DNA of 64,000 nt from DASQDN01 sp963825845 (GCA_963825845.1 CAWGVL010000080.1:75574-139573); one strand, 5' to 3'; positions 45,853-54,791 are shown, numbered from the stretch's first letter. Translations and numbers: made by a program. Notes: generated by a model from the sequence alone, not told the origin.

Positions 45853-46818
45853 ATGAAACTCCATGGAGTAGTTCCCCCGATCGGTACTCCCTTGACCGCC
45901 GACGATCAGGTCGATGTGGCGGGATTGCGGCGGTTGGCTGGGTTTCTGCTGGAGGCCGGTGTGCATGCGCTTCTCGCCAATGGAACCATGGGCGGTTTCG
46001 CCTTTCTCACTGACGATCAACAGATCCGATCGATAGAGACCACAGTAGAAACCGTTGATCGGAAAATTCCAGTCATCGGGGGACTGGGCGAGACATCGAC
46101 CGCGCGCGCGGTCGCCCTGGCGAAACGAATCGAGGCCGCGGGTGTGGATGCGATCAGTATGCTGCCTCCCTACTACTATTTCGCTACTCAGGATCACTTG
46201 ATTGCTTATTTCTCGGAAATAGCAGCCGCCGTAGATCTGCCATTGTTCCTTTACGACAACCCTGTGATGACGAAGAACCACATCCGGCCGGAAACAGTCG
46301 CCATCCTTCGCAGTCGGATTCCGCGGATCAGCGGGATAAAAGTCAGCAATCAGGATTTCGTGAACCTGCAGACGCTAATCGAATTACTGCGTGATGATGT
46401 CGAATTCTCTATCTTGACGGGCAGCGAATTCCTCATCGTTGCGGCCCTGCAGTTGGGCTGCCACGGATGTGTCGGAGGTCTGCACAACATCTGCCCGCGC
46501 ATTGCGGTGGAACTGTATGACGCCTTCCGCGGAGGAGATCTGGCCACCGCTCGCCAAAGGCAGCAAACATTAATCGAAGCATGGCAAATCTTTAAGTACG
46601 GAGATATCTGGGGCGCATTCGATGAAGCGCTGCGTTGGCTCGGCATTTGCGAGCGAGCGACCGCCGCGCCTTATTCCACAATCCTCAGCGAAAAAGATCG
46701 AGCCTCAGTGAGGGCGATTCTGGAGCAGCATGTATTTCCCTCCATCGCGAGCCATCGAGCGGACGGCGTTCCCACCCCATTGGAGGGAAGCGCGCAGATC
46801 GCAGCCAAATCAAAATAA
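45853..46818 (+). CDS. DHDPS/NanA-family lyase, variant pyruvate-binding loop
   Basis: 321 residues. Schiff-base Lys163 is in ISGIKVSNQD and Tyr134 in FLYDNPVMTK. The usual GTTGE loop reads LLANGTMGGF, so the Glu is missing and the two Thr/Ser positions become Thr-Met; this argues for a substrate or reaction different from the 14149 copy. The family includes NanA, KDG aldolase and keto-deoxy-sugar-acid dehydratases. It is transcribed alone from the palindrome-containing promoter and followed by a hairpin at 46926-46945. Confidence 0.87.
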   Translation: MKLHGVVPPIGTPLTADDQVDVAGLRRLAGFLLEAGVHALLANGTMGGFAFLTDDQQIRSIETTVETVDRKIPVIGGLGETSTARAVALAKRIEAAGVDAISMLPPYYYFATQDHLIAYFSEIAAAVDLPLFLYDNPVMTKNHIRPETVAILRSRIPRISGIKVSNQDFVNLQTLIELLRDDVEFSILTGSEFLIVAALQLGCHGCVGGLHNICPRIAVELYDAFRGGDLATARQRQQTLIEAWQIFKYGDIWGAFDEALRWLGICERATAAPYSTILSEKDRASVRAILEQHVFPSIASHRADGVPTPLEGSAQIAAKSK

Positions 46819-46901
46819 AACGCTGGCCACAGAAGGGCAGAGTGTGGCCTGCGCTCAAGCGGCGCAGGCGCGGCGAAACAAAAGCGCCGGCAGGATTGAT
46901 C

Positions 46902-46945
46902 GGCGTCCCAACCAAGACGCCTCCTCGCAGAGATGAGTCTCTGCG
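46902..46945. terminator. Two hairpins between convergent genes
   Basis: GGCGTC (46902-46907) pairs with GACGCC (46916-46921) around an 8-nt loop. CGCAGAGA (46926-46933) pairs perfectly with TCTCTGCG (46938-46945) around TGAG. They lie between the lyase stop (46818) and the GH13 stop (46956), where a bidirectional terminator is expected. No run of T follows either stem, so this would be an imperfect intrinsic terminator or a 3'-end-protecting structure. Confidence 0.45.
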
Positions 46946-46955
46946 CCCATGTAGT

Positions 46956-48419
46956 TCAAAGGCAACTCACGTCGAAAACATGGTACGCCCACGCGGGAAC
47001 ATCGAGATAAAGTCCCCGGATGACCATGTCATCCCCGCTCCGTTCATAAACCGCGGAACTCATCAGATCGCGTAAACGAGTTTGCTTGCCGGCGATATCG
47101 GAAAAAGGGAGCTTCACGCAACATTGGCTTTGATTGGCAGCGTAGTTCACAACAACGACAAGACGACGGTCCGCATCTTGCCATGAAAAGCAAATAAAGC
47201 AATCCCACGTCCAATTGCCGTCCCACGCGGCGTCACAACGCAGGAGGCGCCAATCTCCAGTGCGGACGACGTCTAGTGCGATAACACGATTCAGGCGTTC
47301 ATAGAAGTCGGTGATTTCGGCATCGACGGACTCCGAAGGCCCGCGTGACAGATGAACAGGAATTCGTTTTCGGAAGCCCTCGAACTGGCCCTGGTGGAGA
47401 AAGCGCAGGCCCGGCGATAGGAACGAGATGACGGCAGCGGCAAAGTGCACGGGCTTCGGGAACACTGCGGCGGCTCTGGGCTCATCATGATTCTCCAGAA
47501 AGCGGGCAGACCTGCTCTGGAAGTCGAGATCCGCTTCCAAATGTTCTCTCACCGGACGCGCTTGCTGCCCGGCCAGGCGGTCGTAAAGCCGCTTGTCGTA
47601 CGTGTAATCGAACCCCTGCTGCTGAAGCGTCCATTCCAGATCCCAATAAACCTCCGCCATGAAAACGAATCCCGGATGGGAGGCCCGCGTACGTTCGACC
47701 GCTTGCGGCCAGAATGGCTTGCTGGAGATTCCCCACGTTTTCTCGAAAACATCGGGAAGAACAAGCATGGCCATGTCGCAGCGCACGCCGTCGCAAACTT
47801 GAGAAATCGCTATGAGCGTGTGAATCATGCGTTTCTGCAGTTCCGGCTCACCGTAGTTCAACTGGAATGTGTCGGGCCAACCGGCGAAGTATGGGTCGCG
47901 CCCGTACGCGACGACAGCATCCCCATCCGACATCCGAATGCGCTCATAGTTGTGTGGTGCCGCGGCCAGGTCTTCTTCCGTGCCCGCCACATAATACTCC
48001 GGATGCGCCATGACCCACGGGTGATCTTTGGCAGTATGGTTGGGAACAAAATCGAGCATCAGCCGCAGGTCTCGCTTCAGCAATCGCTCTCTGAACCGCC
48101 TGAGAGCCTCGATTCCGCCGATCGCATCGTCTACCTCGTAGCTTGTGATCGCAAAGCAGGAGCCGCATATATCCGGCTCTTGAATGTCAGGCATCAGCTC
48201 TCGAAACTCCGTCTGCCAGGTTTCATTGCTTCTGGAGATCTGACGCCCGGCATCCCCTGTCCGCCAGACACCCAGGAGCCACACCCAGTCGAATCGCCTC
48301 TCCTGCAGCCGGTCGAGGAACTCATCGGGAATGTCATCGAGCGTACCGGCCGATCCCGTTTCGTCGCGGAGTTGCCGCAGCATCGTTCGTGTGTTGATCT
48401 GAAACAAGCTCCGGTGCAT
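46956..48419 (-). CDS. GH13 alpha-amylase-family glycosidase
   Basis: 487 residues from ATG 48419 (MHRSLFQINTRTMLRQL), the typical start of this cytoplasmic GH13 branch; longer in-frame extensions are not conserved-looking. Barrel motifs: LRLMLDFVPNHTA (region I), nucleophile Asp215 in GVRCDMAMLV, acid/base Glu256 in FMAEVYWD and Asp312 in FLENHDEPR. The C-terminal domain is beta-rich (RLVVVVNYAANQSQ). It hydrolyses or transfers alpha-glucosidic bonds, perhaps trehalose or maltosyl substrates. No signal peptide. Convergent with the lyase gene. Confidence 0.9.
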   Translation of the reverse strand: MHRSLFQINTRTMLRQLRDETGSAGTLDDIPDEFLDRLQERRFDWVWLLGVWRTGDAGRQISRSNETWQTEFRELMPDIQEPDICGSCFAITSYEVDDAIGGIEALRRFRERLLKRDLRLMLDFVPNHTAKDHPWVMAHPEYYVAGTEEDLAAAPHNYERIRMSDGDAVVAYGRDPYFAGWPDTFQLNYGEPELQKRMIHTLIAISQVCDGVRCDMAMLVLPDVFEKTWGISSKPFWPQAVERTRASHPGFVFMAEVYWDLEWTLQQQGFDYTYDKRLYDRLAGQQARPVREHLEADLDFQSRSARFLENHDEPRAAAVFPKPVHFAAAVISFLSPGLRFLHQGQFEGFRKRIPVHLSRGPSESVDAEITDFYERLNRVIALDVVRTGDWRLLRCDAAWDGNWTWDCFICFSWQDADRRLVVVVNYAANQSQCCVKLPFSDIAGKQTRLRDLMSSAVYERSGDDMVIRGLYLDVPAWAYHVFDVSCL

Positions 48420-48547
48420 TCGTGTCGACGATAAGACGCTGGAACATACGTCAGGATTCAAATTATCCCTGGAGTAAAGCCGCGCGCCCGCGGAGTTTGC
48501 CTTACGAAGGCATGCGCTGAACCTCGGACGGCATACATAATGATCGA

Positions 48548-48826
48548 ATGCCGTTCGAAGGGCGGGGCAGCACACTTGGCGAGGTGGACCCGGAAGTCGG
48601 TGTGGACGTCGGCGATGACGCGGGAAATATCGCCGGGCCGCGCATCCGTTGTCCGTTATGTGCCTGGTCGCCCGACGCGACTGCACGATGGGCCTGTAGC
48701 TGCGGACACCGATGGAACACATTCGACACGGGCGGAGTGTGTCCTGCGTGCATGCGGCAGTGGATGTCAACGCAGTGTCTGGCGTGCGGCGCGTGGTCGC
48801 CTCATTCAGACTGGTATGACTACTAA
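48548..48826 (+). CDS. Small zinc-ribbon protein
   Basis: 92 residues. After an acidic N-terminus come three Cys clusters: IRCPLCAW, WACSCGHRWNTFDTGGVCPAC and QCLACGAWSPHSDWY. Four CxxC-type pairs suggest two zinc ribbons. Small proteins with the CSCGHxWNTFDTGG signature recur in Acidobacteriota and Bacteroidota without known function. Isolated gene; a DNA, RNA or protein-binding role is possible. Start ATG 48548 is the first in frame, with no strong ribosome-binding site. Confidence 0.7.
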   Translation: MPFEGRGSTLGEVDPEVGVDVGDDAGNIAGPRIRCPLCAWSPDATARWACSCGHRWNTFDTGGVCPACMRQWMSTQCLACGAWSPHSDWYDY

Positions 48827-49269
48827 CGGCGCCTTTACCGTTCTCTCTCCAGAAGGGTACGAGCCGAGATACAACCCTCCCCACAACACAACGGCCACAT
48901 AGATCGAAAAGAGACTGTCGCTCGGCAGTGGACTTCCCGGTCGAACGTGCGTAGCAATCGCGCCGACCAAGGCCGATTCAGATCACCGTACCGGCTGGCT
49001 ACCCCAGCTCCATGGTCGCCTGAATTGCAGGCGCGAGCTTCAGCTCTTTGAGTGCGGTATTGAAGGTCAGGATCAACGTCGAGCGTAGCGAGCACGCATG
49101 CGGCTTTTCTTGCCAATCAATGACGTTCATCCTGTGGCGGGTCCCAAACTTGAGCGATCGCCCCAGATGAGTTTGATCGAAACAACGGCCTGGTAAACGA
49201 TTTCCAAACACCCGCCTCGCATCCCAAAATACGGCACGCCGCGAAATCCGGTACAATCCCATCTCCCCA
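48827..49269. other. Gene-poor gap before the DUF1772 gene
   Basis: No convincing gene on either strand in this 443-nt stretch; the open frames are short and lack protein-like composition. A -10-like TACAAT lies at 49253-49258, 11 nt before ATG 49270, and probably belongs to the downstream gene. Confidence 0.4.
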
Positions 49270-49770
49270 ATGATCGATAACTTTCTGTCTGGATTGACGC
49301 TGCTCACTGCGCTGGGTTGTGGCCTGATCGCCGGAGTCTTCTTTGGCTTTTCGGCATTCGTGATGAAGGGACTTGCGCGTTTGCCGGCGGCGCAGGGTAT
49401 TGCCGCCATGCAATCGATCAATGTTGCGGCGATCAGTCCGTTGTTCATGACTGTGCTATTGGGAACCGCGGCAGGTTGCGTCATCCTGGCTGTTTCCGCA
49501 CTCACGTTTTGGCATCGATCTGGCTCTGTATGGCTCGAAACGGGAACTCTGTTGTACCTGGGTGGCGTCATACTGGTCACCCGAGTCTTCAATATTCCGC
49601 GCAATGATGCCCTGTCGCGGGTCGATCCTGCCGCCGCTGAAGGAGCTGCGCTCTGGACCCGCTTCATCGAAACCTGGACAATCTGGAATCACGTGAGGAC
49701 ACTCGCGGCGCTGATGGCTGCCGCGTGTCTCACAATCGCTTCGCACGCCGAACTCGGACACATTGCGTGA
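49270..49770 (+). CDS. DUF1772 (anthrone-oxygenase-like) membrane protein
   Basis: 166 residues with four hydrophobic helices (LTLLTALGCGLIAGVFFGFS, PLFMTVLLGTAAGCVIL, TLLYLGGVILVTRVF, TLAALMAAACLTI). DUF1772 signatures are present: FNIPRNDALSRV and TWTIWNHVRTLAA. Members are small integral membrane proteins, some annotated anthrone oxygenase, mostly uncharacterised. No operon partner is evident. Confidence 0.82.
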   Translation: MIDNFLSGLTLLTALGCGLIAGVFFGFSAFVMKGLARLPAAQGIAAMQSINVAAISPLFMTVLLGTAAGCVILAVSALTFWHRSGSVWLETGTLLYLGGVILVTRVFNIPRNDALSRVDPAAAEGAALWTRFIETWTIWNHVRTLAALMAAACLTIASHAELGHIA

Positions 49771-49853
49771 ACGCATAGCCGAGCACCGACACGCACGCCA
49801 TTGCGCCGCAGTCCAGGTGAAGTGTCGCACCAACACATATACTTCTGAGTACG

Positions 49854-50680
49854 ATGCCGTACGTCGTACTTCTATCGGTCGTTCTCTATCTCCCGCTGTT
49901 TGCACAGAAACCGGACGCATATCATTACACGATCCGCGTCCCTCGATTGCAACACGCGCCCGTGATCGACGGAGACTTATCCGAATGGAAGCGGAATGCC
50001 TTCAACGACGGCCTGTGGGACATAGCCCGGCTCGCACACGCGCCCTGGTATGACCCCAAGATCAACCGTCTTACAGATCACGGCAACGAGCCCGCGCTGG
50101 AAGATGATCTCGCAGCACGTTACTACATTGCGTGGGACAGCCAGTATCTCTATCTCGGCGCCGAGGTCACAGACAACAGCAACGACGTCTCCGACCCCGC
50201 GCACGAACCCAAGCGCTGGTACTACAAAGACGCAATCTGCTGGTTTATCGAAGCGCCACGCACACCGCAAGCCAAAAAGTTCGGCGTGGCCGACAATGCG
50301 TTCTGCTTCGTAATCGACGCCTCCAAGCCCGACTATGGAGCATGGTGGCGGCACGGCGCCCGGGCAAGACGTACATCGAAGAACCGATTCCAAAAAGCGC
50401 CCTCCAATACGCCATCCGCATGCAGCCGAACGCGAAACGAAAGGGCGACTTCATACTTGAAGCCCGCATCGCTATGATCCCAACGCTAGGCGTGAGCAGC
50501 CCCGATTGGCATGCTCCTCGTATCGGCGACACGTATGGACTCGAAATCGTCCACACAGATCCCGACGGGGGAGACTACGGCGGACACTTCTTGATCTACG
50601 GTCGCGGCGACGATGATTCCACGTGGGGCTTGATGGAACTCGTCGGACCCATCGGCCCTATCGAACGGAACTCGAAGTAG
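49854..50680 (+). pseudogene. CBM9-like carbohydrate-binding secreted protein, one frameshift
   Basis: The first frame starts at ATG 49854 with a signal peptide (MPYVVLLSVVLYLPLFAQ) and CBM9-like strands (APVIDGDLSEWKRNAF, YYIAWDSQYLYLGAEVTD). Near 50360 the frame must move by one lost base to continue KTYIEEPIPKSALQYAIRM and the end LGVSSPDWHAPRIGDTYGLE to the stop at 50680. About 275 residues when joined. CBM9 domains bind glycans and in Acidobacteriota often stand alone as exported proteins. The quinoprotein gene starts 20 nt later. Confidence 0.78.
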
Positions 50681-50700
50681 CCAGTACAATCACAAGGAAC

Positions 50701-52980
50701 ATGCGGCTCTTCGTTTTCCTGACCTTTGCTCTGGCTGCCGTCGCGCAGGATGGGCGCCAGCTTTTTCAAAAGCAGTGTTCGGTATGCCATGGCGACGGGC
50801 ACGGAACGGAGCGCGGACCCAATCTGGCAGACAGCCGCCGGCTTCGTGCGCGCTCAATTGATGAACTCCGCGGCGTGATTCGCAGCGGAGTACCGTCACG
50901 AGGGATGCCCGCATTCGACTTGCCGCCTGCTGAACTGGATTCGCTAACGATGCTCGTGCGCTCGTGGAACTCCGTAGCATCTGAAAGCAATCCTCCTGGC
51001 AACCGCTCGGCCGGTGAAAGCTATTTCTTTGGAGCTGGTGGGTGCTCCCGATGTCACATGGTGATGGGACGAGGCGCCGCCATTGCGCCGGATCTTTCCT
51101 TCCTTGGTCGCGAACTCACACTGCCGGAAATTGAAGAGTCCATTCATCAGCCGGCCGCGCGTATCAAAGCCGGCTATGAACTGGTGACAGTGAACCGAAA
51201 GGCCGGAGAACCCGTGCGTGGCTTTGCGCGGAACCGCAGCCGCTACAACATACAACTCCAGGATCTCCAGGGAAAATTCCATCTGCTCGATGCAGAGGAC
51301 ATCTCACAAATCACCATGGAACCAGGCTCCATGATGCCTGCGCCTCGATGCTCGCCGGAACAGTGCAGAGACTTGCTTGCATATGTCAGCTCGTTGACCG
51401 GACCTCCGGTAGGTCCCTTGGGTAAGGCCCTCGAAAACGAGGGTGGCCCGTCGTTCGGACAGATCGCCGATCCGAAGCCCGGCGACTGGCCTACATATCA
51501 CGGAAACACCACGGGCAATCGCCACAGTGCGCTGAGCGAGATCAATCCAACGAACGTCCGTAACCTGCAACTCAAATGGGTTTTCCCGATTGATCATCAG
51601 GTGCTCGAAGTAACTCCGGTAGTCGTCGATGGCGTGATGTATGTCACCGGTCCAAATCAGGTATTCGCCCTCGATGCACGCGCCGGACGCACCATCTGGC
51701 ACTACAAGCGTGCCCGCTCTGGCGAGACACGCGGTGATCCCGCAAAAGGCACCAACCGCGGCGTAGCAGTTCTCGGAGATCGAGTCTTTGTCGTGACAGA
51801 CAATGCGCATCTGCTGGCGCTTCACCGCGTAACTGGACAGTTGCTTTGGGAAGTCGAAATCACTGCCGGTGTCAGCGATAAGCGCAACATCGGGAATACG
51901 GCGGCTCCCTTGATTGTGAACGATCTTGTCGTCGCGGGTGTCTCGGGAGGAGATCTCGGCATGCGTGGCTTCCTCGATGCCTACAAGGTAACCACAGGCG
52001 AACGGGTATGGCGCTTCTGGACAGTACCAAAGCCTGGCGAGCCGGGTTCTGAAACCTGGAAGGGAACCGCGTTGACCGAGTATGGCGGCGGAGGCGCTAC
52101 CTGGATGACCGGCACCTTCGATCCCGCAACGAACACCGTATTCTGGGGCGCCGGCAATCCGTATCCGGCGCTGGATGGGGACGAGCGCAAAGGCGACAAT
52201 CTCTACTCTGATTCCTTGCTCGCCCTTGATGCGTCAACGGGGAAACTGAAGTGGCACTACCAGTTCACTCCGCACGATCTGTATGACTGGGATGCCGGGC
52301 AGACGCCGCTGATCGTGGATCGCCGTTATCGGGGGCAGGACCGGAAGTTACTGATCCAGGCGAATCGCAACGGATTCTTCTATGTCTTCGACCGCACCGA
52401 CGGAAAGCTCCTCCTTGCCGAAAAGTTTGTCGATCGCCTGACGTGGGCCAGCGGCATTGGGAAGGATGGCCGGCCGATCATGATCCCTGGCCAGGAGCCG
52501 ACTCGTCAGGGCACGAAAGTGTGCCCGAACATCCTCGGCGCTACGAACTGGCCCTCGATGGCATTGAATCCGTCCACCGGACTTTTCTATCTGATGGCGC
52601 GCGAGGCATGCGGCATCTACGCAAAGCCGCCGAGTTGGAACCCGAAGCCGATCGCTTTGGAACCGGGGCAAATGTTCCTTCGAGCACTCGACATCGAGAC
52701 GGGCAAGCGCGTCTGGGAAGTACCTCAAGTCGGTCCCGCGGACAGTTGGGGCGGAGTGCTATCGACAGGAGGAGTCATCTTCTTCGGTGAAGATAGCGGC
52801 GCGCTCGGCGCCGTCGATGCAAGAACCGGGAAGGACCTGTGGCACATCCAGACCAACGCCTCCGCCGCGCTCGGCGATGGACATAGTTGGCGTTCATCCC
52901 CAATGACCTTTGCAGCGGGAGGCCGTCAATACATCGCCTTTGCCGCCGGTCCTAACATCCTGTGCTTCGGACTGCCGTGA
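50701..52980 (+). CDS. Cytochrome c-PQQ-dependent dehydrogenase fusion
   Basis: 759 residues from ATG 50701 with a short signal peptide (MRLFVFLTFALAAVAQ). Two haem c sites are present, CSVCH (26-30) and CSRCH (115-119), in tandem cytochrome domains. From about residue 262 an eight-bladed quinoprotein propeller follows (DWPTYHGNTTGNRHSALSEI, WHYQFTPHDLYDWDAGQTPL, with tryptophan-docking-like repeats such as GRTIWHYK and GKLKWHY). It would oxidise an alcohol or sugar in the periplasm and pass electrons to its own haems. The N-terminal haem order differs from classical quinohaemoprotein ADHs, which carry the haem at the C-terminus. A -10-like TACAAT is at 50685-50690. Confidence 0.9.
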   Translation: MRLFVFLTFALAAVAQDGRQLFQKQCSVCHGDGHGTERGPNLADSRRLRARSIDELRGVIRSGVPSRGMPAFDLPPAELDSLTMLVRSWNSVASESNPPGNRSAGESYFFGAGGCSRCHMVMGRGAAIAPDLSFLGRELTLPEIEESIHQPAARIKAGYELVTVNRKAGEPVRGFARNRSRYNIQLQDLQGKFHLLDAEDISQITMEPGSMMPAPRCSPEQCRDLLAYVSSLTGPPVGPLGKALENEGGPSFGQIADPKPGDWPTYHGNTTGNRHSALSEINPTNVRNLQLKWVFPIDHQVLEVTPVVVDGVMYVTGPNQVFALDARAGRTIWHYKRARSGETRGDPAKGTNRGVAVLGDRVFVVTDNAHLLALHRVTGQLLWEVEITAGVSDKRNIGNTAAPLIVNDLVVAGVSGGDLGMRGFLDAYKVTTGERVWRFWTVPKPGEPGSETWKGTALTEYGGGGATWMTGTFDPATNTVFWGAGNPYPALDGDERKGDNLYSDSLLALDASTGKLKWHYQFTPHDLYDWDAGQTPLIVDRRYRGQDRKLLIQANRNGFFYVFDRTDGKLLLAEKFVDRLTWASGIGKDGRPIMIPGQEPTRQGTKVCPNILGATNWPSMALNPSTGLFYLMAREACGIYAKPPSWNPKPIALEPGQMFLRALDIETGKRVWEVPQVGPADSWGGVLSTGGVIFFGEDSGALGAVDARTGKDLWHIQTNASAALGDGHSWRSSPMTFAAGGRQYIAFAAGPNILCFGLP

Positions 52981-53212
52981 GCCCCATCTCGTTGCGCGTT
53001 TCAACGTGCGTGTAAATCATACGCTTCAATCACCCTTTTGCTCTGGCCTCGTGTCGGTTATCGTGTGCTGGACCCGCTCATCCGAGAGACTCCGATCAAT
53101 CGAAGGAGAAGTGACTATATGAATTACATGACCAAAAAGGAGCAAAGTGGCTTCGCGCTTCGGCCCCCGGGTTTGAGGATGCGAGAAGCGTGCGCGCATC
53201 CATCTAGCGGAC

Positions 53213-53250
53213 CTCTCCACGTCACTATTCCACGACAACATGCAGGCTTC
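53213..53250 (+). repeat. Short dispersed repeat, copy 1
   Basis: CTATTCCAC, a 3-nt insertion, then AACATGCAGGCTTC matches 56565-56587, with the preceding ACCTCTC also shared. Same orientation, about 3.3 kb apart, in non-coding DNA. Confidence 0.5.
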
Positions 53251-53620
53251 GATGGAGTTGACGGTGAGTCAATCTCCATCGCTGAGATGCCCGATGATGG
53301 GCTTCTTGAGCGCGGGAAACACAGCGATGACGGCCGCCAAAATCCTCCTTGCGGATGTTGAGCATCACGCCGGTTTTCCTGCCGCGGCGATCACGCCAGC
53401 CAAGAGCATGCGGATGTCTTCGAGTCTGCGGCGTTCCAGTCATCCTTCAAGGAGCCGGTTAGCGATGAGTTGCTCGTTGATTCGAGCACCGTCTCGCATT
53501 CCATCGTCTCCCGATTCAAACTTCACCAATCGTAAGTGCCCATACTGACTATCCGATTTTCTAAGTTATCGAAGGCTGGATAAATCTGGATAAATAAAGA
53601 TTCGAAGCGTTGGAATTGCC

Positions 53621-53649
53621 TTGCGCGCCTTGCCGGGCTGTGCTACAGT
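53621..53649 (+). promoter_or_regulatory. Sigma-70-like promoter of the ScyD/ScyE-like gene
   Basis: TTGCGC (53621-53626) and TACAGT (53644-53649) separated by 17 nt, 44 nt before the ATG at 53694. A clear ribosome-binding site AAAGGA (53682-53687) lies 6 nt from that ATG, making this one of the few conventional leaders in the window. Confidence 0.45.
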
Positions 53650-53693
53650 TCTTGCGCGCGCCAGCGCTACTACCCCGAGAGAAAGGATGCTCT

Positions 53694-54791
53694 ATGTCGC
53701 ACGACCATGCTTGTAAGTCGACCGCGTTTGTCGTTCTCGCTCTGTTGTTATCGGGTGTGCTGAATACAGCGCTTTGGGGGCAACTATCGAGTAATGCCTC
53801 CGTGTTTGCCGTCGGTCTTGACTATCCGCGCGGCTTGAAGTTCGGCCCAGATGGCAATCTCTATGTGGCCGAAGCCGGACGAGGTGGTCCAAACAATACT
53901 GTTGGCAAGTGTCCGCAAGATCGTGATGTCGGGCCCTTTCAGGGTGGCTTGACGGCACGAGTTTCCCGCGTCAGCCCGACCGGTATGGTTTCGACGGTGG
54001 TGAGCGGATTACCCTCTGCGCAAGGTAACCCCGTGCTTACAGGATTCGTTCTTGGCGCCGCCGATGTCGCGTTCCTTGGGCAGACCCTCTACGTGCTAGT
54101 TGCCGGCGGAGGATGTGCCCACGGAAATATAGAGAACCCTGCCTCGATTGTGCGCGTCAACCCGAATGGCTCGTTGACGATGATTGCGGATCTGAGCGCT
54201 TTTCTCCACGATCACCCGGTTGCCCATCCGCCCGCTGATTTCGATCCGGATGGCACCTGGTACAGCATGACGACGGCGCAGGGCAACTTTTATGTCGTCA
54301 ACCCCAACCAGGGCGATATCGATCGGGTCACTCCGGGGGGTGAGATTACGCGATTGATTGACACGTCTGCCGTGTACGGCCATTTCGTACCTACGACGAT
54401 TGCATACCATGGAAATTTCTATGTCGGGCAACTTGGGGTGCTACCGGTGGTCCCAGGCACGCAGTCCATTTTGAAAATCACACCGAGCGGTCAGAGCAAG
54501 GTGGACACGAGCGGTCTTACGGCTATCGTTGGAATGACCTTCGACAATCGCGCACGATTATACGTCCTCGAGGCCACAACAGTAGCCGGGTTTTATAACG
54601 CAGGAACCGGCGCCGTAATCCGTGTAAATCCCAATGGATCGAAGGAGACCATTGCGACGGGACTGACGTTCCCTTCCGCGATCACATTCGGTCCCGACGG
54701 AGCACTTTATGTATCCAACTTCGGCTTCGGATTGTTCGAGGAACTGCCGCGGAACAGCGGACAGATCGTTCGGATCCAAATACCGAACTAA
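53694..54791 (+). CDS. Secreted ScyD/ScyE-family NHL-like propeller
   Basis: 365 residues from ATG 53694, selected by AAAGGA 6 nt upstream over a different-frame ATG at 53687. Signal peptide (FVVLALLLSGVLNTALWGQ) then propeller repeats: YPRGLKFGPDGNLYVAEAGR, RVSRVSPTGMVSTVVSGLPS, IVRVNPNGSLTMIADLSAF and FPSAITFGPDGALYVSNFGF. This matches the ScyD/ScyE family, extracytoplasmic propellers of unsettled function first named in scytonemin clusters. It stands alone with its own promoter. Confidence 0.87.
   Translation: MSHDHACKSTAFVVLALLLSGVLNTALWGQLSSNASVFAVGLDYPRGLKFGPDGNLYVAEAGRGGPNNTVGKCPQDRDVGPFQGGLTARVSRVSPTGMVSTVVSGLPSAQGNPVLTGFVLGAADVAFLGQTLYVLVAGGGCAHGNIENPASIVRVNPNGSLTMIADLSAFLHDHPVAHPPADFDPDGTWYSMTTAQGNFYVVNPNQGDIDRVTPGGEITRLIDTSAVYGHFVPTTIAYHGNFYVGQLGVLPVVPGTQSILKITPSGQSKVDTSGLTAIVGMTFDNRARLYVLEATTVAGFYNAGTGAVIRVNPNGSKETIATGLTFPSAITFGPDGALYVSNFGFGLFEELPRNSGQIVRIQIPN

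Larger units (their letters stand above)
52981..53693. other. Long intergenic region with short repeats
   Basis: No firm gene. One possible reading frame (ATG 53119 to TGA 53361, 80 residues) has AAGGAG 11 nt upstream but no recognisable protein sequence. A block at 53213-53250 is repeated at 56553-56587. A tandem 10-mer CTGGATAAAT occurs at 53576-53595 just ahead of the next promoter. Confidence 0.4.

Noticed and set aside
7481..46818. Canonical N-acetylneuraminate catabolic operon (NanA-NanE-NanK-NagA-NagB)
   Set aside because: Only NanA-family and NanM-like members are present; no kinase, epimerase or NagA/NagB was found, so nan gene symbols were not assigned.
48999..49667. 222-residue open frame on - opposite DUF1772
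   Set aside because: The + strand product has four membrane helices and family signatures; the antisense frame does not.
53119..53361. 80-residue open frame with an upstream AAGGAG
   Set aside because: No recognisable fold, signal or neighbour; the region also carries a dispersed repeat. Kept only as a note in the gap entry.
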